Below the pieces are notes generated by a model. That model saw nothing but the letters and a program-made list of their open reading frames with translations. It was not told the origin of the DNA and did not search any database. A DNA stretch of 64,000 nt from an uncultured Polaribacter sp. (GTDB taxonomy: Bacteria > Bacteroidota > Bacteroidia > Flavobacteriales > Flavobacteriaceae): the NCBI RefSeq assembly GCF_947495205.1, contig NZ_CANLXV010000001.1, positions 124,001 to 188,000 of the forward strand. The letters run 5' to 3'. Positions 45,732 through 54,451 of the stretch are shown piece after piece (the stretch's first letter is position 1; each line of letters starts with the position of its first letter). Made by a program: the position numbers and the translations under genes.

Positions 45732-47801
45732 TTAACTCACTTGTTGCCCGTTTTTAACTGCTTTTTCTGGCTCCATAAATGCTAATTTACCATCTGGAGT
45801 GTCTGTCATTAAAATCATACCTTGGCTTTCTACACCTCTAATTTTTCTTGGTGCTAAATTTACTAATACAGCTACTTGTTGCCCAATAATTTCTTCTGGA
45901 GAAAAACTTTCTGCAATACCAGAAACAATTGTTCTTGTGTCTATACCAACATCAACCTTTAGCTTTAAAAGTTTTTTAGTTTTAACAACTTTTTCAGCTT
46001 CTAAAATAGTTCCTATTCTAATATCTAATTTGGTAAAATCTTCAAAATCAATGGTTTCTTTTTGGGGTTCTACTACTTTATTTGCTTGTTCATTAGCTAG
46101 TTTAGTAGCCTGCAATTTTTCTAATTGCGCATCAATGGTTTTGTCTTCAATTTTAGAAAACAATAATTCTGCTTTGTTTATTTGATGCCCTTCTTGTATT
46201 AAAACATCTTTTTCTGTAACGTCTTTCCAGATGAGAGATTCATTTGTTTCACCAGGAATAACATTTAAAATGTTTTTAAGTTTAATTGAAGTAAACGGCA
46301 AAAATGGCTCTGAAACCACAGCTAAAGCTGCTGCAATTTGCAAGGCAACATACATTATGGTTTTGGTACGTTGTTCATCTAACTTTATTACTTTCCAAGG
46401 TTCTTCATCTGCCAAATACTTGTTTCCAAGTCTTGCCAAACTCATTAACTCTTGACTTGCTTCTCTAAAACGATAACGTTCTATAGATTTACCAATGGTA
46501 TTTGGAAATTCTTTTACAGCTGCTAAAACATCTTCATCTATCTCAGAAAAATCATTTGGTGCAGGTATAATTCCGTTATAATATTTATTGGTTAATACTA
46601 CAACTCTGTTTATAAAATTACCAAAAATGGCTACCAATTCGCTATTGTTCTTCGTTTGAAAATCTTTCCAAGTAAAATCGTTGTCTTTACTTTCTGGTGC
46701 GTTTGCAGTTAATGTGTAACGCAAAACATCTTGCTGATTTGGGAACTCTTCTAAATACTCATGCAACCAAACTGCCCAATTTTTAGAAGTAGATAATTTA
46801 TTGCCTTCTAAATTTAAAAACTCATTTGCAGGTACATTGTCTGGTAAAATATAATCTCCGTGTGCTTTTAACATGCTTGGAAAAATAATACAGTGAAAAA
46901 CAATGTTGTCTTTTCCTATAAAATGTACCAATTTGGTATCGTCTTTTTTCCAATAATCTTCCCAGTTTTTACCTTCTCTTGCTGCCCATTCTTTGGTTGA
47001 AGATATGTAACCAATTGGCGCATCAAACCAAACATATAAAACTTTACCAGCTGCATCTTTTACAGGTACTGGTATTCCCCAATCTAAATCTCTAGTTACT
47101 GCTCTTGGTCTTAAACCGTCTTCTACCCAAGATTTTACTTGTCCGTAAACATTTGGTTTCCAGTCTTTTTTATGTCCTTCTAAAACCCATTCACGTAAAA
47201 AAGCTTCATGCTTATCTAAGGGTAAAAACCAATGTTTGGTTTCTTTAATGGTAGGTACATTTCCTGTAATTGCAGATTTTGGATTGATTAAATCTGTTGC
47301 ATTATGGCTTGTACCACAGCTTTCGCATTGGTCTCCATAACTTTCTTCAAAACCGCATTTTGGGCAAGTACCTACTACAAATCTATCTGCTAAAAACTGG
47401 TTTGCTTCAGCATCATACAATTGTTCAGAAACCTCTTCTACAAACTCGCCATCATTATACATTTTTGTAAAAAATTCTGATGCAGTTTCATGATGAATTT
47501 TAGCAGAAGTTCTAGAATAATTATCAAAAGAAATTCCAAAATCTGAAAAAGATTTTTTAATAATTGTATGGTATTTATCTATGATAACTTGTGGAGAAAC
47601 ACCTTCCTTTTTTGCTCTCATAGGTATGGCTGCTCCATGTTCATCAGAACCAGAAATATAAGCAACATCATTACCTGTTAAACGCAAATAACGCGCATAA
47701 ATATCTGCAGGAACGTACACACCTGCTAAATGCCCAATATGAATTGGGCCATTTGTGTAAGGTAAAGCTGCTGTAATTGTATATCTTTTTGGAGCACTCA
47801 T
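45732..47801 (-). CDS. metG: Methionyl-tRNA synthetase
   Basis: 689 residues, the length of the long form with a C-terminal tRNA-binding domain. The class I HIGH motif is at 21-24 ([10 protein letters not shown]). The zinc knuckle CPKCGF...CESCGT lies at about 145-165, and the KMSKS motif appears as KLSTSK at 335-340. The C-terminal EMAP/Trbp111-like domain (about 585-689) has [20 protein letters not shown] and the [20 protein letters not shown] stretch. It charges tRNA-Met. It has its own promoter (TACTTTTG, 47847-47840 on the minus strand) and is not in an operon. Confidence 0.97.
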   Translation of the reverse strand: MSAPKRYTITAALPYTNGPIHIGHLAGVYVPADIYARYLRLTGNDVAYISGSDEHGAAIPMRAKKEGVSPQVIIDKYHTIIKKSFSDFGISFDNYSRTSAKIHHETASEFFTKMYNDGEFVEEVSEQLYDAEANQFLADRFVVGTCPKCGFEESYGDQCESCGTSHNATDLINPKSAITGNVPTIKETKHWFLPLDKHEAFLREWVLEGHKKDWKPNVYGQVKSWVEDGLRPRAVTRDLDWGIPVPVKDAAGKVLYVWFDAPIGYISSTKEWAAREGKNWEDYWKKDDTKLVHFIGKDNIVFHCIIFPSMLKAHGDYILPDNVPANEFLNLEGNKLSTSKNWAVWLHEYLEEFPNQQDVLRYTLTANAPESKDNDFTWKDFQTKNNSELVAIFGNFINRVVVLTNKYYNGIIPAPNDFSEIDEDVLAAVKEFPNTIGKSIERYRFREASQELMSLARLGNKYLADEEPWKVIKLDEQRTKTIMYVALQIAAALAVVSEPFLPFTSIKLKNILNVIPGETNESLIWKDVTEKDVLIQEGHQINKAELLFSKIEDKTIDAQLEKLQATKLANEQANKVVEPQKETIDFEDFTKLDIRIGTILEAEKVVKTKKLLKLKVDVGIDTRTIVSGIAESFSPEEIIGQQVAVLVNLAPRKIRGVESQGMILMTDTPDGKLAFMEPEKAVKNGQQVS

Positions 47802-47839
47802 AGTGTTTCTCTTAATTTTTTGTACTAATTTTTGAAGTG

Positions 47840-47847
47840 CAAAAGTA
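47840..47847 (-). promoter_or_regulatory. -7 box of metG
   Basis: TACTTTTG on the minus strand followed by CA, an exact consensus match 38 bases before the metG ATG. No strong TTTG at -33 was found. Confidence 0.55.
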
Positions 47848-47927
47848 CAAAAAGCAATTTTTTAAAACCATTGAAAATAGATACATTTACATCTAAAGAT
47901 ATTCTAAGCGTAAAAACAGAAAAAGTA

Positions 47928-48536
47928 ATGGAGAAGTTTAAATTATGTGTTTTTTTTCTGTTGATGATAATTTCATCTTCTAACGCACAAGAAAAATTAG
48001 ATACTTTACACATAAAAACCAATCCTATTGTTTTTGGAGATGTATTCTTAGGATATTCATACACAGGCAAAACAGCTGCAACCATTGGTTTAAATATAAA
48101 TTACCAATTTAAAAATAACCTTTTTACTTTTAGAACTTCACAAACTACTAGTGTAGATAAAATATATTGGTTTCTAATTATTCCTGTTCCTGTAGTAAGC
48201 AATACAACATCAGAATTTGCAGCGCTTTATGGTAAAAGATATATAGAGGAAGGAATGTCTTATCATTTTTCTGGAGGAATTTCTTTAAACGTAAATAAAG
48301 ATATAAGTGAAAGTATTAAGGTTGTAGATAACTTTGTAGGCTTTCCTTTTGAAGTAGGTGTTCATTGGTTTAAATCTAAGAAAAAAAGGTTTAGAATTTT
48401 CAGTAACCTAATACCTATTGGAAAACCTACTGCTTTTGGGCGGTCTATTGGTTTTAAATTGTATGGTAATATTGGCAAAAGATCTTATATTGGTTTAGGA
48501 TTAACTTCTGGTTTAGGTTGGTATAAAAAATATTAA
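47928..48536 (+). CDS. Putative periplasmic or outer-membrane protein, unknown
   Basis: 202 residues from the ATG at 47928 (MEKFKLCVFFLLMIISSSNA, a good signal peptide). The longer frame from 47832 has 32 hydrophilic residues before the signal and overlaps the metG promoter, so it is rejected. The mature sequence alternates short strands (VFGDVFLGYSYTGKTAATIG, then YHFSGGISLNVN and RSIGFKLYGNIGKRSYIGLG) and ends in GLGWYKKY, an aromatic terminus like that of small outer-membrane barrels. No family recognised. It is 2 bp upstream of the LD-carboxypeptidase gene, so the two are likely co-transcribed. Confidence 0.75.
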   Translation: MEKFKLCVFFLLMIISSSNAQEKLDTLHIKTNPIVFGDVFLGYSYTGKTAATIGLNINYQFKNNLFTFRTSQTTSVDKIYWFLIIPVPVVSNTTSEFAALYGKRYIEEGMSYHFSGGISLNVNKDISESIKVVDNFVGFPFEVGVHWFKSKKKRFRIFSNLIPIGKPTAFGRSIGFKLYGNIGKRSYIGLGLTSGLGWYKKY

Positions 48537-48538
48537 TT

Positions 48539-49528
48539 ATGAAAAAAAGTGTCTTATTTATTTTTTTGTTGATGATTTTCTCATCAATAAAAGCACAAGA
48601 AAAATTAACACAACCACCTTATTTAAAAGTGGGAGATACTATTGCAATTGTTGCGCCTGCAGGAATTTTAAAAAGTAGAAAAGCTACTATAGAAAAAGCA
48701 AAAAAACTAGCTCAAAGTTGGGGTTTAAAAGTGGTTGTTGGCAAAAATGTTTTCAATCAAAACAACCATTTTGCAGGAACTGATAATGAGCGTTGTCAAG
48801 ATTTTCAAGATGCTTTAGACAACCCAAACATTAAAGCAATTTGGGCAGCAAGAGGTGGTTATGGTTCTGTTAGAATTTTAGACATGTTAGATTTTACAAA
48901 ATTTAAACAAAGTCCTAAATGGGTAATTGGGTATTCTGATATTACTGCGTTTCACAATCATATTCATAATTTAGGTTTTGAAACTATACATGGAATGATG
49001 GCCACTAGCTTAGAGCAAAAACCAGAAGAAATTTTAAATACAATTGCTAGTTTTAAAAAGGCGCTTTTTGGCGAAGATTTAAGTTATACCGTTTCTGCTT
49101 CAACCCAAAATAGATCTTTAAAAACTAAAGAAATTAATGGGCAATTGATTGGTGGTAATTTAGCAATTTTAACTTCTATGCTAGGTTCTAAAAGTCAATT
49201 AAAAACTGCTCATAAAATTCTTTTTATTGAAGAAATTGGTGAGTATAAATATGCTATAGACAGAATGTTGCAAAGTTTAAAACGTGCCAATTATTTTACA
49301 AAAGTAAACGCTGTTATTGTAGGCGACATGTCTTCCATCAAAAAAAATTCTACAAAATGGGGCAGTAGCATAACACAGTTAATTTTAGATGTTATTCCTG
49401 CAGATATTCCTGTTTTTTTTAATTTTCCTGCGGGTCATGAAGCAGATAATAGTGCTTTAATTTTTGGAAGAAATATTAAATTGTTGGTAAATAAAGCAGA
49501 TTATGAATTAAAATTTATAAAAAATTAG
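48539..49528 (+). CDS. LD-carboxypeptidase (peptidase S66)
   Basis: 329 residues with a signal peptide (1-19, ending SIKA). After LKVGDTIAIVAPAGILK come the family landmarks AIWAARGGYGSVRILD, the nucleophile Ser133 in VIGYSDITAFHNH, a glutamate in FIEEIGEYKYAIDRML and the histidine in PAGHEADNSALI (about 308-319). It removes the terminal D-Ala from muropeptide tetrapeptides (LdcA) or acts on related peptides. The signal peptide suggests periplasmic action, as in many Bacteroidota homologues. The 3' end overlaps the convergent gene by 14 bp. Confidence 0.93.
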   Translation: MKKSVLFIFLLMIFSSIKAQEKLTQPPYLKVGDTIAIVAPAGILKSRKATIEKAKKLAQSWGLKVVVGKNVFNQNNHFAGTDNERCQDFQDALDNPNIKAIWAARGGYGSVRILDMLDFTKFKQSPKWVIGYSDITAFHNHIHNLGFETIHGMMATSLEQKPEEILNTIASFKKALFGEDLSYTVSASTQNRSLKTKEINGQLIGGNLAILTSMLGSKSQLKTAHKILFIEEIGEYKYAIDRMLQSLKRANYFTKVNAVIVGDMSSIKKNSTKWGSSITQLILDVIPADIPVFFNFPAGHEADNSALIFGRNIKLLVNKADYELKFIKN

Positions 49529-50204
49529 GAATTAAATTACCTTCTATTTTATAAGGTTCAAAACGCGCGAATAACTCTTCTGAATACCACTTTAATTCTC
49601 TAGTTTTTTTTACCATTTCTGCATGACTTGGGTTTTGGTAGGCATAATTCATCATAGCATCTGCAGAAGTCCACAAAGAAAAAGTAGCTTGCATTAACAA
49701 TGGAAATTCACCAATTCCTTTAGAAAAAACAAGCGCTTTGTAGGCATCCATAGATTTAGAAACTGATGGTACATATTTCCAGAACTTATGCGCTAATTGA
49801 GGTTTTATAGTGGCTCTTGTAATTACTGCTAATGGTTTTGTTTTGTTGAAGTTTACACTACTTTTAAACGGATTTTGTTTACTCCACTCTCCGTGACTTT
49901 TTACCGTTTTCATGTATACCAAACTAAAATTAGCCGCTTTCTTTTTATAGTGAAGCATTGCAGCAGATGCTACAAATTTTTTAGCTTGTTCTTCAGTATT
50001 AAAAACAGTTACAAAACCATAGGTAGAAAAATCTGGTTTTATAGAAAAGCCATTTCCACTTCCTGTACCTAAAGGTTTAAAAAAAGTTAAACCATCTACT
50101 TTTTTTAGCTTAATTGGCGGCATTCCCATTCTGGTAAAAGCTTGCCATTTATTTGCAAAACCTTTGTATTTAAAGAAAGAAATTAGGGTAATTTGTGACA
50201 TCAT
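49515..50204 (-). CDS. CrtA-like (spheroidene monooxygenase family) protein
   Basis: 229 residues, no signal peptide. Recognised from AFTRMGMPPIKLKKVDGLTF, the FFKPLGTGSGNGFSIKPDFS segment, then YGFVTVFNTEEQAKKF, a long insert and the C-terminal LKWYSEELFARFEPYKIEG, all as in CrtA relatives. CrtA oxygenates carotenoids in phototrophs. In Bacteroidota such genes usually stand without known carotenoid partners, as here, so the substrate is open. It is convergent with the carboxypeptidase gene, overlapping by 14 bp. Confidence 0.75.
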   Translation of the reverse strand: MMSQITLISFFKYKGFANKWQAFTRMGMPPIKLKKVDGLTFFKPLGTGSGNGFSIKPDFSTYGFVTVFNTEEQAKKFVASAAMLHYKKKAANFSLVYMKTVKSHGEWSKQNPFKSSVNFNKTKPLAVITRATIKPQLAHKFWKYVPSVSKSMDAYKALVFSKGIGEFPLLMQATFSLWTSADAMMNYAYQNPSHAEMVKKTRELKWYSEELFARFEPYKIEGNLIPNFL

Positions 50205-50393
50205 ACAAAAATAGAGAATCTAAATTTTTAAAAACTAAAATATTTGTTATAATTACTTTTTCTAAATCGCTTTGTTATTTTATTTGAAAAAGAAAAAACG
50301 GTTTCCGCTGCTTTAGACTTAATATGTTGGTTTTATTAGAATCGTTAAAACGTAATTATAATTTACCTATTTTTACTAAAAAGAAAAAAAGCT

Positions 50394-50753
50394 ATGGCAA
50401 AACATAACGATTTAGGAAAAGAAGGAGAAAAAATTGCAGTAAATTATTTAGTAAAAAAAGGGTATAAAATTTTAGAAACCAATTATAGATATCTAAAAGC
50501 AGAGGTAGATATTATTGCACAAAAAGAGGCTGTTTTAGTTGCTGTTGAAGTAAAAACAAGAAGTTCTAATTATTTTGAAGACCCACAAGATGCTGTAAAG
50601 CAAAAGAAAATTAAGCTATTGGTTTCTGCAATAGATTATTATGTTACCCAAAGAGATTTAGATGTAGAAGTTCGTTTTGATATTATTGCTATTCTTCATC
50701 AGAAAAACAAAGTAAACATAGAACATTTAGAAGATGCATTTTTATATTTTTAA
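50394..50753 (+). CDS. YraN/UPF0102 family protein
   Basis: 119 residues, the usual size. The family pattern is complete: LGKEGEKIAVNYLVKKGYKI, ILETNYRYLKAEVDIIAQKE, VLVAVEVKTRSS and EVRFDIIAI. The E-x-D...E-V-K residues resemble the PD-(D/E)XK nuclease active site, but the cellular role is not settled; links to DNA processing or replication have been proposed. It is a single gene between two minus-strand genes. Confidence 0.92.
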   Translation: MAKHNDLGKEGEKIAVNYLVKKGYKILETNYRYLKAEVDIIAQKEAVLVAVEVKTRSSNYFEDPQDAVKQKKIKLLVSAIDYYVTQRDLDVEVRFDIIAILHQKNKVNIEHLEDAFLYF

Positions 50754-50788
50754 TTTTAAAAATGTACTTTATAAATTATAAAAAGTAA

Positions 50789-52156
50789 CTATTCTAAATT
50801 TTCTACTAACTTTTTTAAATCTTCTAATTCTTCTGGTTTTGCAATAATTTTTTTGTTTTTATCTAATAAAAAGTAAGATGGTGTAGCTATAATATTATAG
50901 TTTCTGGCTACTTTATTATCCCATTTATTTAAGCCTAAAACATGATGCCAATTTGGTAAGTTTACTTTCATATTATTCCATACTAAGTCGTTTCTTTCCA
51001 TAGCAAAAGCAACAACTTTTACTTTGGTGTTTTCTTGCAAATAATCATGTAAATTAGGTATTTCTTTTAAACAATGTGAGCAACCTGTGCTCCAAAATAC
51101 TAAGACAAAATTTTCTGCACCTTTTAAAGTACTTAAATTTAATTTTTTACCTTTTTCTTTCCAAGAAAAATTAGGCGCTATTCTGCCAACTTCTGCTGCA
51201 AATAGGTTTTTTTTCTCTTCAATAAAATCTTGATTTTGTAAACCTCTAGGCAGTTGTTCATAATAATTTTCAAACAAAAAATCTATCATTTCTAGATTCT
51301 TTGTAGTTTCAAACTGTTCTATTAAAAAAACAATTGCCTCTTTTTTAAATAAAACGTCTTTGGTTTTGGTAAAAACAGTTTCTATTGATTTTTTGTATAA
51401 TTTTTGCTGTGTGTTTTTGTTATCTGAGAAATTTAAGTAAAAAACATAATCTGAGATTCTATTTATTAAAAAAGAAGAATTGATTAGTGTTTTGTTAGAA
51501 AAATCCATGTTATCAAAAAATGTATTCTTCATATTAGACATGTAATCTTCTACAGTAGTTTTAATCTCAGCTGTATTTGCTCTTAACGTAGCTTTAATAA
51601 AAGGTTGCACATACATACCATTACTTTTTGCTAAATATTTTTGCTGAATTTTATTTATTTGAGCTAGCGTTTTTTTGTATTTTTTACTTAAATTTAATTG
51701 AGGGTTTTGAATTGCTTTTACCTGCAGAGAATCTAATTTTTGCTGTTTCTGTGTGATATCATTTAGATAATTCTTATAAGTAATGTTTTCTAAAGATTCC
51801 GAAAAAATGGTAGTTTGTTCTGGGTATTCTGGATGAAAAGCAAATCTTATGTTTTCTTTATTAAAAATAAAATCTACAAAACCGTTTTCTTCAGTTTTAT
51901 AAGAAGTTCTATAAGAACCTGCAGGTGTATTTTGTGGTAAACTAAATGTAAAATTACCAATAACTTGCTTTTCTCCTTCTACTAAAATGGTGTCTTTTTT
52001 AATGGTTGTATTTTTAACAAACTTCTGTTGGCCATTTTCTATTCTATATAAAATTACCCAATCTGTTGCTAAAGGTTCTGTTAATGTTGCATTAACCGTA
52101 TATTGTGCCTGTGCAAAAGCAGAGATGAATAGTAAAAAAATAAATATTTTTTTCAT
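50789..52156 (-). CDS. TlpA/thioredoxin-like disulfide protein
   Basis: 455 residues. A signal peptide (1-17, ending AFAQA) is followed by an N-terminal DUF4369-like beta domain (about 20-110) and a long helical middle (120-310), then a thioredoxin-fold domain (about 320-455) with VLVFWSTGCSHCLKEIPNLH, where CSHC is the redox site, and the cis-Pro segment NIIATPSYFLLDKNKKIIA. It should act as a periplasmic thiol-disulfide reductase or isomerase. In Bacteroidota such proteins are often induced with glycan or metal uptake genes, but none lies next to it. Confidence 0.88.
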   Translation of the reverse strand: MKKIFIFLLFISAFAQAQYTVNATLTEPLATDWVILYRIENGQQKFVKNTTIKKDTILVEGEKQVIGNFTFSLPQNTPAGSYRTSYKTEENGFVDFIFNKENIRFAFHPEYPEQTTIFSESLENITYKNYLNDITQKQQKLDSLQVKAIQNPQLNLSKKYKKTLAQINKIQQKYLAKSNGMYVQPFIKATLRANTAEIKTTVEDYMSNMKNTFFDNMDFSNKTLINSSFLINRISDYVFYLNFSDNKNTQQKLYKKSIETVFTKTKDVLFKKEAIVFLIEQFETTKNLEMIDFLFENYYEQLPRGLQNQDFIEEKKNLFAAEVGRIAPNFSWKEKGKKLNLSTLKGAENFVLVFWSTGCSHCLKEIPNLHDYLQENTKVKVVAFAMERNDLVWNNMKVNLPNWHHVLGLNKWDNKVARNYNIIATPSYFLLDKNKKIIAKPEELEDLKKLVENLE

Positions 52157-52383
52157 TTTAGTTGTTGTTTTTAACTTCTTGTAAAACTAATTTCAAGAAA
52201 CATACCAAAAATACTATTTCTTGGTTAAAATAAGTATTTTGTAACTTAAAATCTGTAGTGTGTATTTTTCTAATGAAATTATTTAAGTACAATTGCACTT
52301 ACAAAAGCTGTTTTTACTTATTTTACAACATAAGAAGTTTACATTGCAGTACTTAAAGAAAAATCGGTTTAATGTAAAAACGA

Positions 52384-52737
52384 TTAGATAAACTTTAAAT
52401 TTTCAAAATAATGTACGATGGCCTCTTTCATTAAAACAGTTTGCTCTCCAGGTTTAAGATTTGGCAACGCTGTAAGGGTTTTATAATGCGGCCAACTATC
52501 ATCATCAAAATAATCAAACTCATAATAACCATAAGGTTCTAAAAGTTTACAAATGGCAATATGCATTAGATTCACTTTTTCATCTTTTTTAAAAGTTTGG
52601 TGGCCTTGCCCCAGCTCTTGAACTCCAATTAAGTAAATAATGCCATCCATATTTAGCTCATCTCCATCTGCAAACTTATTGGTTAGTTTTTTAACCAACA
52701 CATTCCATTTTTCTTTTAATTCTATAATTTTTGGCAT
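52384..52737 (-). CDS. Conserved hypothetical protein
   Basis: 117 residues from the ATG at 52737 (MPKIIELKEKWNVLVKKLTN). An upstream in-frame ATG (52758) lies inside the -7 box TATCTTTG (52763-52756) and is unlikely. The protein is soluble and acidic, with GIIYLIGVQELGQGHQTFKK, the YGYYEFDYFDDDSWPHYKTL stretch and VLMKEAIVHYFENLKF. No family recognised, but the aromatic-rich motif looks conserved and could be a small enzyme or adaptor. It is divergent from cvpA. Confidence 0.8.
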   Translation of the reverse strand: MPKIIELKEKWNVLVKKLTNKFADGDELNMDGIIYLIGVQELGQGHQTFKKDEKVNLMHIAICKLLEPYGYYEFDYFDDDSWPHYKTLTALPNLKPGEQTVLMKEAIVHYFENLKFI

Positions 52738-52755
52738 AAAAATTAATTTATTTGA

Positions 52756-52805
52756 CAAAGATACAATGTGTATTTTTAAAATTTAAAAAAATTTATGTAG
52801 GTTTG
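52756..52805. promoter_or_regulatory. Divergent promoter pair
   Basis: TATCTTTG on the minus strand (52763-52756) would serve the hypothetical gene starting at 52737. TAGGTTTG on the plus strand (52798-52805) would serve cvpA, which starts with TTG at 52820. Both leaders would be about 10-15 bases or less. Confidence 0.5.
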
Positions 52806-52819
52806 ATAAAATTATTAGT

Positions 52820-53335
52820 TTGAATATTTTTGATATAATTATTGCAGCATTATTACTTTTTGGTTTTGTAAGAGGCCTTATGAAAGGTCTTTTTGTAGAG
52901 GTTGCCTCTTTAGTTGCACTAGTTGGTGGTGTATATGGGGCTATACATTTCTCTTATTTTATTGCAGATTTTTTAAAAGAATCTGTTTCTTGGAATCAAG
53001 AATATATTACGTTAGCTGCCTTTGCAGGTACCTTTGTTATAATTATTATAATTATTGCCTTACTTGGTAAAATGCTAACTAAACTTGCAGATTTTGCTTC
53101 TTTAGGGATTATAAATAAAATCTTAGGTGGCGTTTTTGGTGCGCTAAAAATAGGTTTAATATTAAGTGTATTATTTATATTTTTTAGTAAAATGAATAAT
53201 ACAATACCTTTTATAGAACAGAAAACGTTAGAAGCATCTATTTTATATGAACCTATAAAAGAAATTGCTCCCACTATTTTCCCTTCAATCATTAAAAATG
53301 AAGACAAGGGGAAAACACCTATTTTGGATATATAA
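52820..53335 (+). CDS. CvpA-family membrane protein
   Basis: 171 residues from a TTG start (MNIFDIIIAALLLFGFVRGL). Four membrane helices are visible: about 4-20, 25-46, 60-83 and 95-120. The family pattern is D-x-x-x-x-x-x-x-G-x-x-x-G-x-x-x-G near the start (IIAALLLFGFVRGLMKGLFV), with VASLVALVGGVYGA next. CvpA was named for colicin V production but is widespread and linked to envelope or stress functions. The C-terminus ends in a cytoplasmic or periplasmic KGKTPILDI tail. It has its own promoter. Confidence 0.9.
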   Translation: MNIFDIIIAALLLFGFVRGLMKGLFVEVASLVALVGGVYGAIHFSYFIADFLKESVSWNQEYITLAAFAGTFVIIIIIIALLGKMLTKLADFASLGIINKILGGVFGALKIGLILSVLFIFFSKMNNTIPFIEQKTLEASILYEPIKEIAPTIFPSIIKNEDKGKTPILDI

Positions 53336-53358
53336 CTAATTATTATTCAAAATTTTAC

Positions 53359-53366
53359 TAAATTTG
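53359..53366 (+). promoter_or_regulatory. -7 box of the 53373 gene (near-leaderless)
   Basis: TAAATTTG ends only 6 bases before the ATG at 53373. The predicted start of transcription falls at or next to the start codon, so the mRNA would be leaderless or nearly so. A TTG at 53364 inside the box is in frame but is not the start. Confidence 0.5.
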
Positions 53367-53372
53367 TATATT

Positions 53373-53756
53373 ATGAGAAATATATATTTTTTTACAGTTT
53401 TTTTGGGTTTTGGTATTTTAACTTCTTTTACTACTTTAAAAGACTGCTCATTTTTAAAAAACAATAAGTTTACCTATAAAGTTGGCAGCAAAGATGTATT
53501 GGTTGTTTTTGGAGAAGATAAATACACAGAGTACCATGAAAAGAAAAAATATTATATTAAATCTAATATTGAGTGGGTATCTGATTGTGAATACAATTTA
53601 ATAATTCAAAAATCTACATTACCAAATTTCCCATTTAAGTCTGGTACAAAAATGAGTATTAAAATAGACAGAGTTAAAGGTAAAAAAGTATATTATACTG
53701 CTAGATTGGGAGGCAGGTCTTGGGAATGGAAAATGACTCAAATTAATAAAAAATAA
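53373..53756 (+). CDS. Small secreted protein, unknown
   Basis: 127 residues from the ATG at 53373 (MRNIYFFTVFLGFGILTSFT, signal peptide). The mature part is basic and strand-rich, with two Cys (KDCSFLKNNKF and SDCEYNLIIQK) that may form a disulfide. The repeated pattern of about eight short strands (VLVVFGEDKYTEYHEK, then YYIKSNIEWVSDCEYNLII) resembles small lipocalin-like secreted proteins of Flavobacteriia. No named family. It ends just before a strong terminator. Confidence 0.8.
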   Translation: MRNIYFFTVFLGFGILTSFTTLKDCSFLKNNKFTYKVGSKDVLVVFGEDKYTEYHEKKKYYIKSNIEWVSDCEYNLIIQKSTLPNFPFKSGTKMSIKIDRVKGKKVYYTARLGGRSWEWKMTQINKK

Positions 53757-53789
53757 AAAAAACCGAGAATAAATTCTCGGTTTTTTTTT
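53757..53789. terminator. Bidirectional intrinsic terminator
   Basis: AAAACCGAGAA, loop TAAA, TTCTCGGTTTTTTT. It serves the small secreted protein gene on the plus strand and the carbonic anhydrase gene on the minus strand. Confidence 0.9.
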
Positions 53790-53797
53790 ATCCTATT

Positions 53798-54439
53798 TTA
53801 ATCTAAATCTAGTGTAAAAATTTCATCTAAATGCGCTGCACTATCCATAGAAACCCTTAAATCTTTTATAACACCATCTTTTAGTTCGTACACCCAACCG
53901 TGAATTTCTAAGCCTGTTTCATCTTTCCAAGCCTGCTGCACTATAGATGTTTTGGCTAAATCATATACTTGAGCTTTTACATTAAGCTCTACTAATCTAT
54001 CAAAACGAAGTTTTTCATTATCAATTTTTCTAAGCTCTGTTTTATTGTCTTTATAAACCTCTTTTATATTTCTAACCCATTTATTAATTAGCCCTAAAGA
54101 TTTGTTTTGCATTGCTGCTTGCACACCACCACAACCATAATGCCCACAGACAATTACATGTTTTACTTTTAAATGATTTACGGCATAATCTAAAACACTT
54201 AACATATTCATATCTGTATGCACCACCATATTTGCTATATTTCTATGAACAAATAATTCTCCAGGATGCGTACCTGTAATTTCGTTTGCGGGTACTCTAC
54301 TATCTGCACAACCTATCCACAAAACAGGTGGTTTTTGACCTTTAGACAAATCTTCAAAATAATCTGGATCTTCATCTGTCTTGGCTTTTACCCAATTCTT
54401 GTTGTTTTCTAATAACTGATGATAATATGTGTTTTTCAT
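53798..54439 (-). CDS. Beta-class carbonic anhydrase
   Basis: 213 residues. The zinc site is Cys44, Asp46 and Arg48 (IGCADSRVPANE) with His100 and Cys103 (VCGHYGCGGVQAA). HPGELFVHRNIAN and HGWVYELKDG complete the family pattern. It interconverts CO2 and bicarbonate in the cytoplasm. It follows the SulP transporter gene by 12 bp on the same strand; such SulP-carbonic anhydrase pairs are taken as bicarbonate uptake and use modules, likely supporting anaplerotic carboxylation in this heterotroph (inferred). Confidence 0.96.
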   Translation of the reverse strand: MKNTYYHQLLENNKNWVKAKTDEDPDYFEDLSKGQKPPVLWIGCADSRVPANEITGTHPGELFVHRNIANMVVHTDMNMLSVLDYAVNHLKVKHVIVCGHYGCGGVQAAMQNKSLGLINKWVRNIKEVYKDNKTELRKIDNEKLRFDRLVELNVKAQVYDLAKTSIVQQAWKDETGLEIHGWVYELKDGVIKDLRVSMDSAAHLDEIFTLDLD

Positions 54440-54451
54440 AATAAATCTTTT

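Noticed and set aside
50324..50407. 27-codon frame overlapping the start of the yraN gene
   Set aside because: No conserved features, overlaps yraN in another frame, and such a length is expected by chance in AT-rich DNA.
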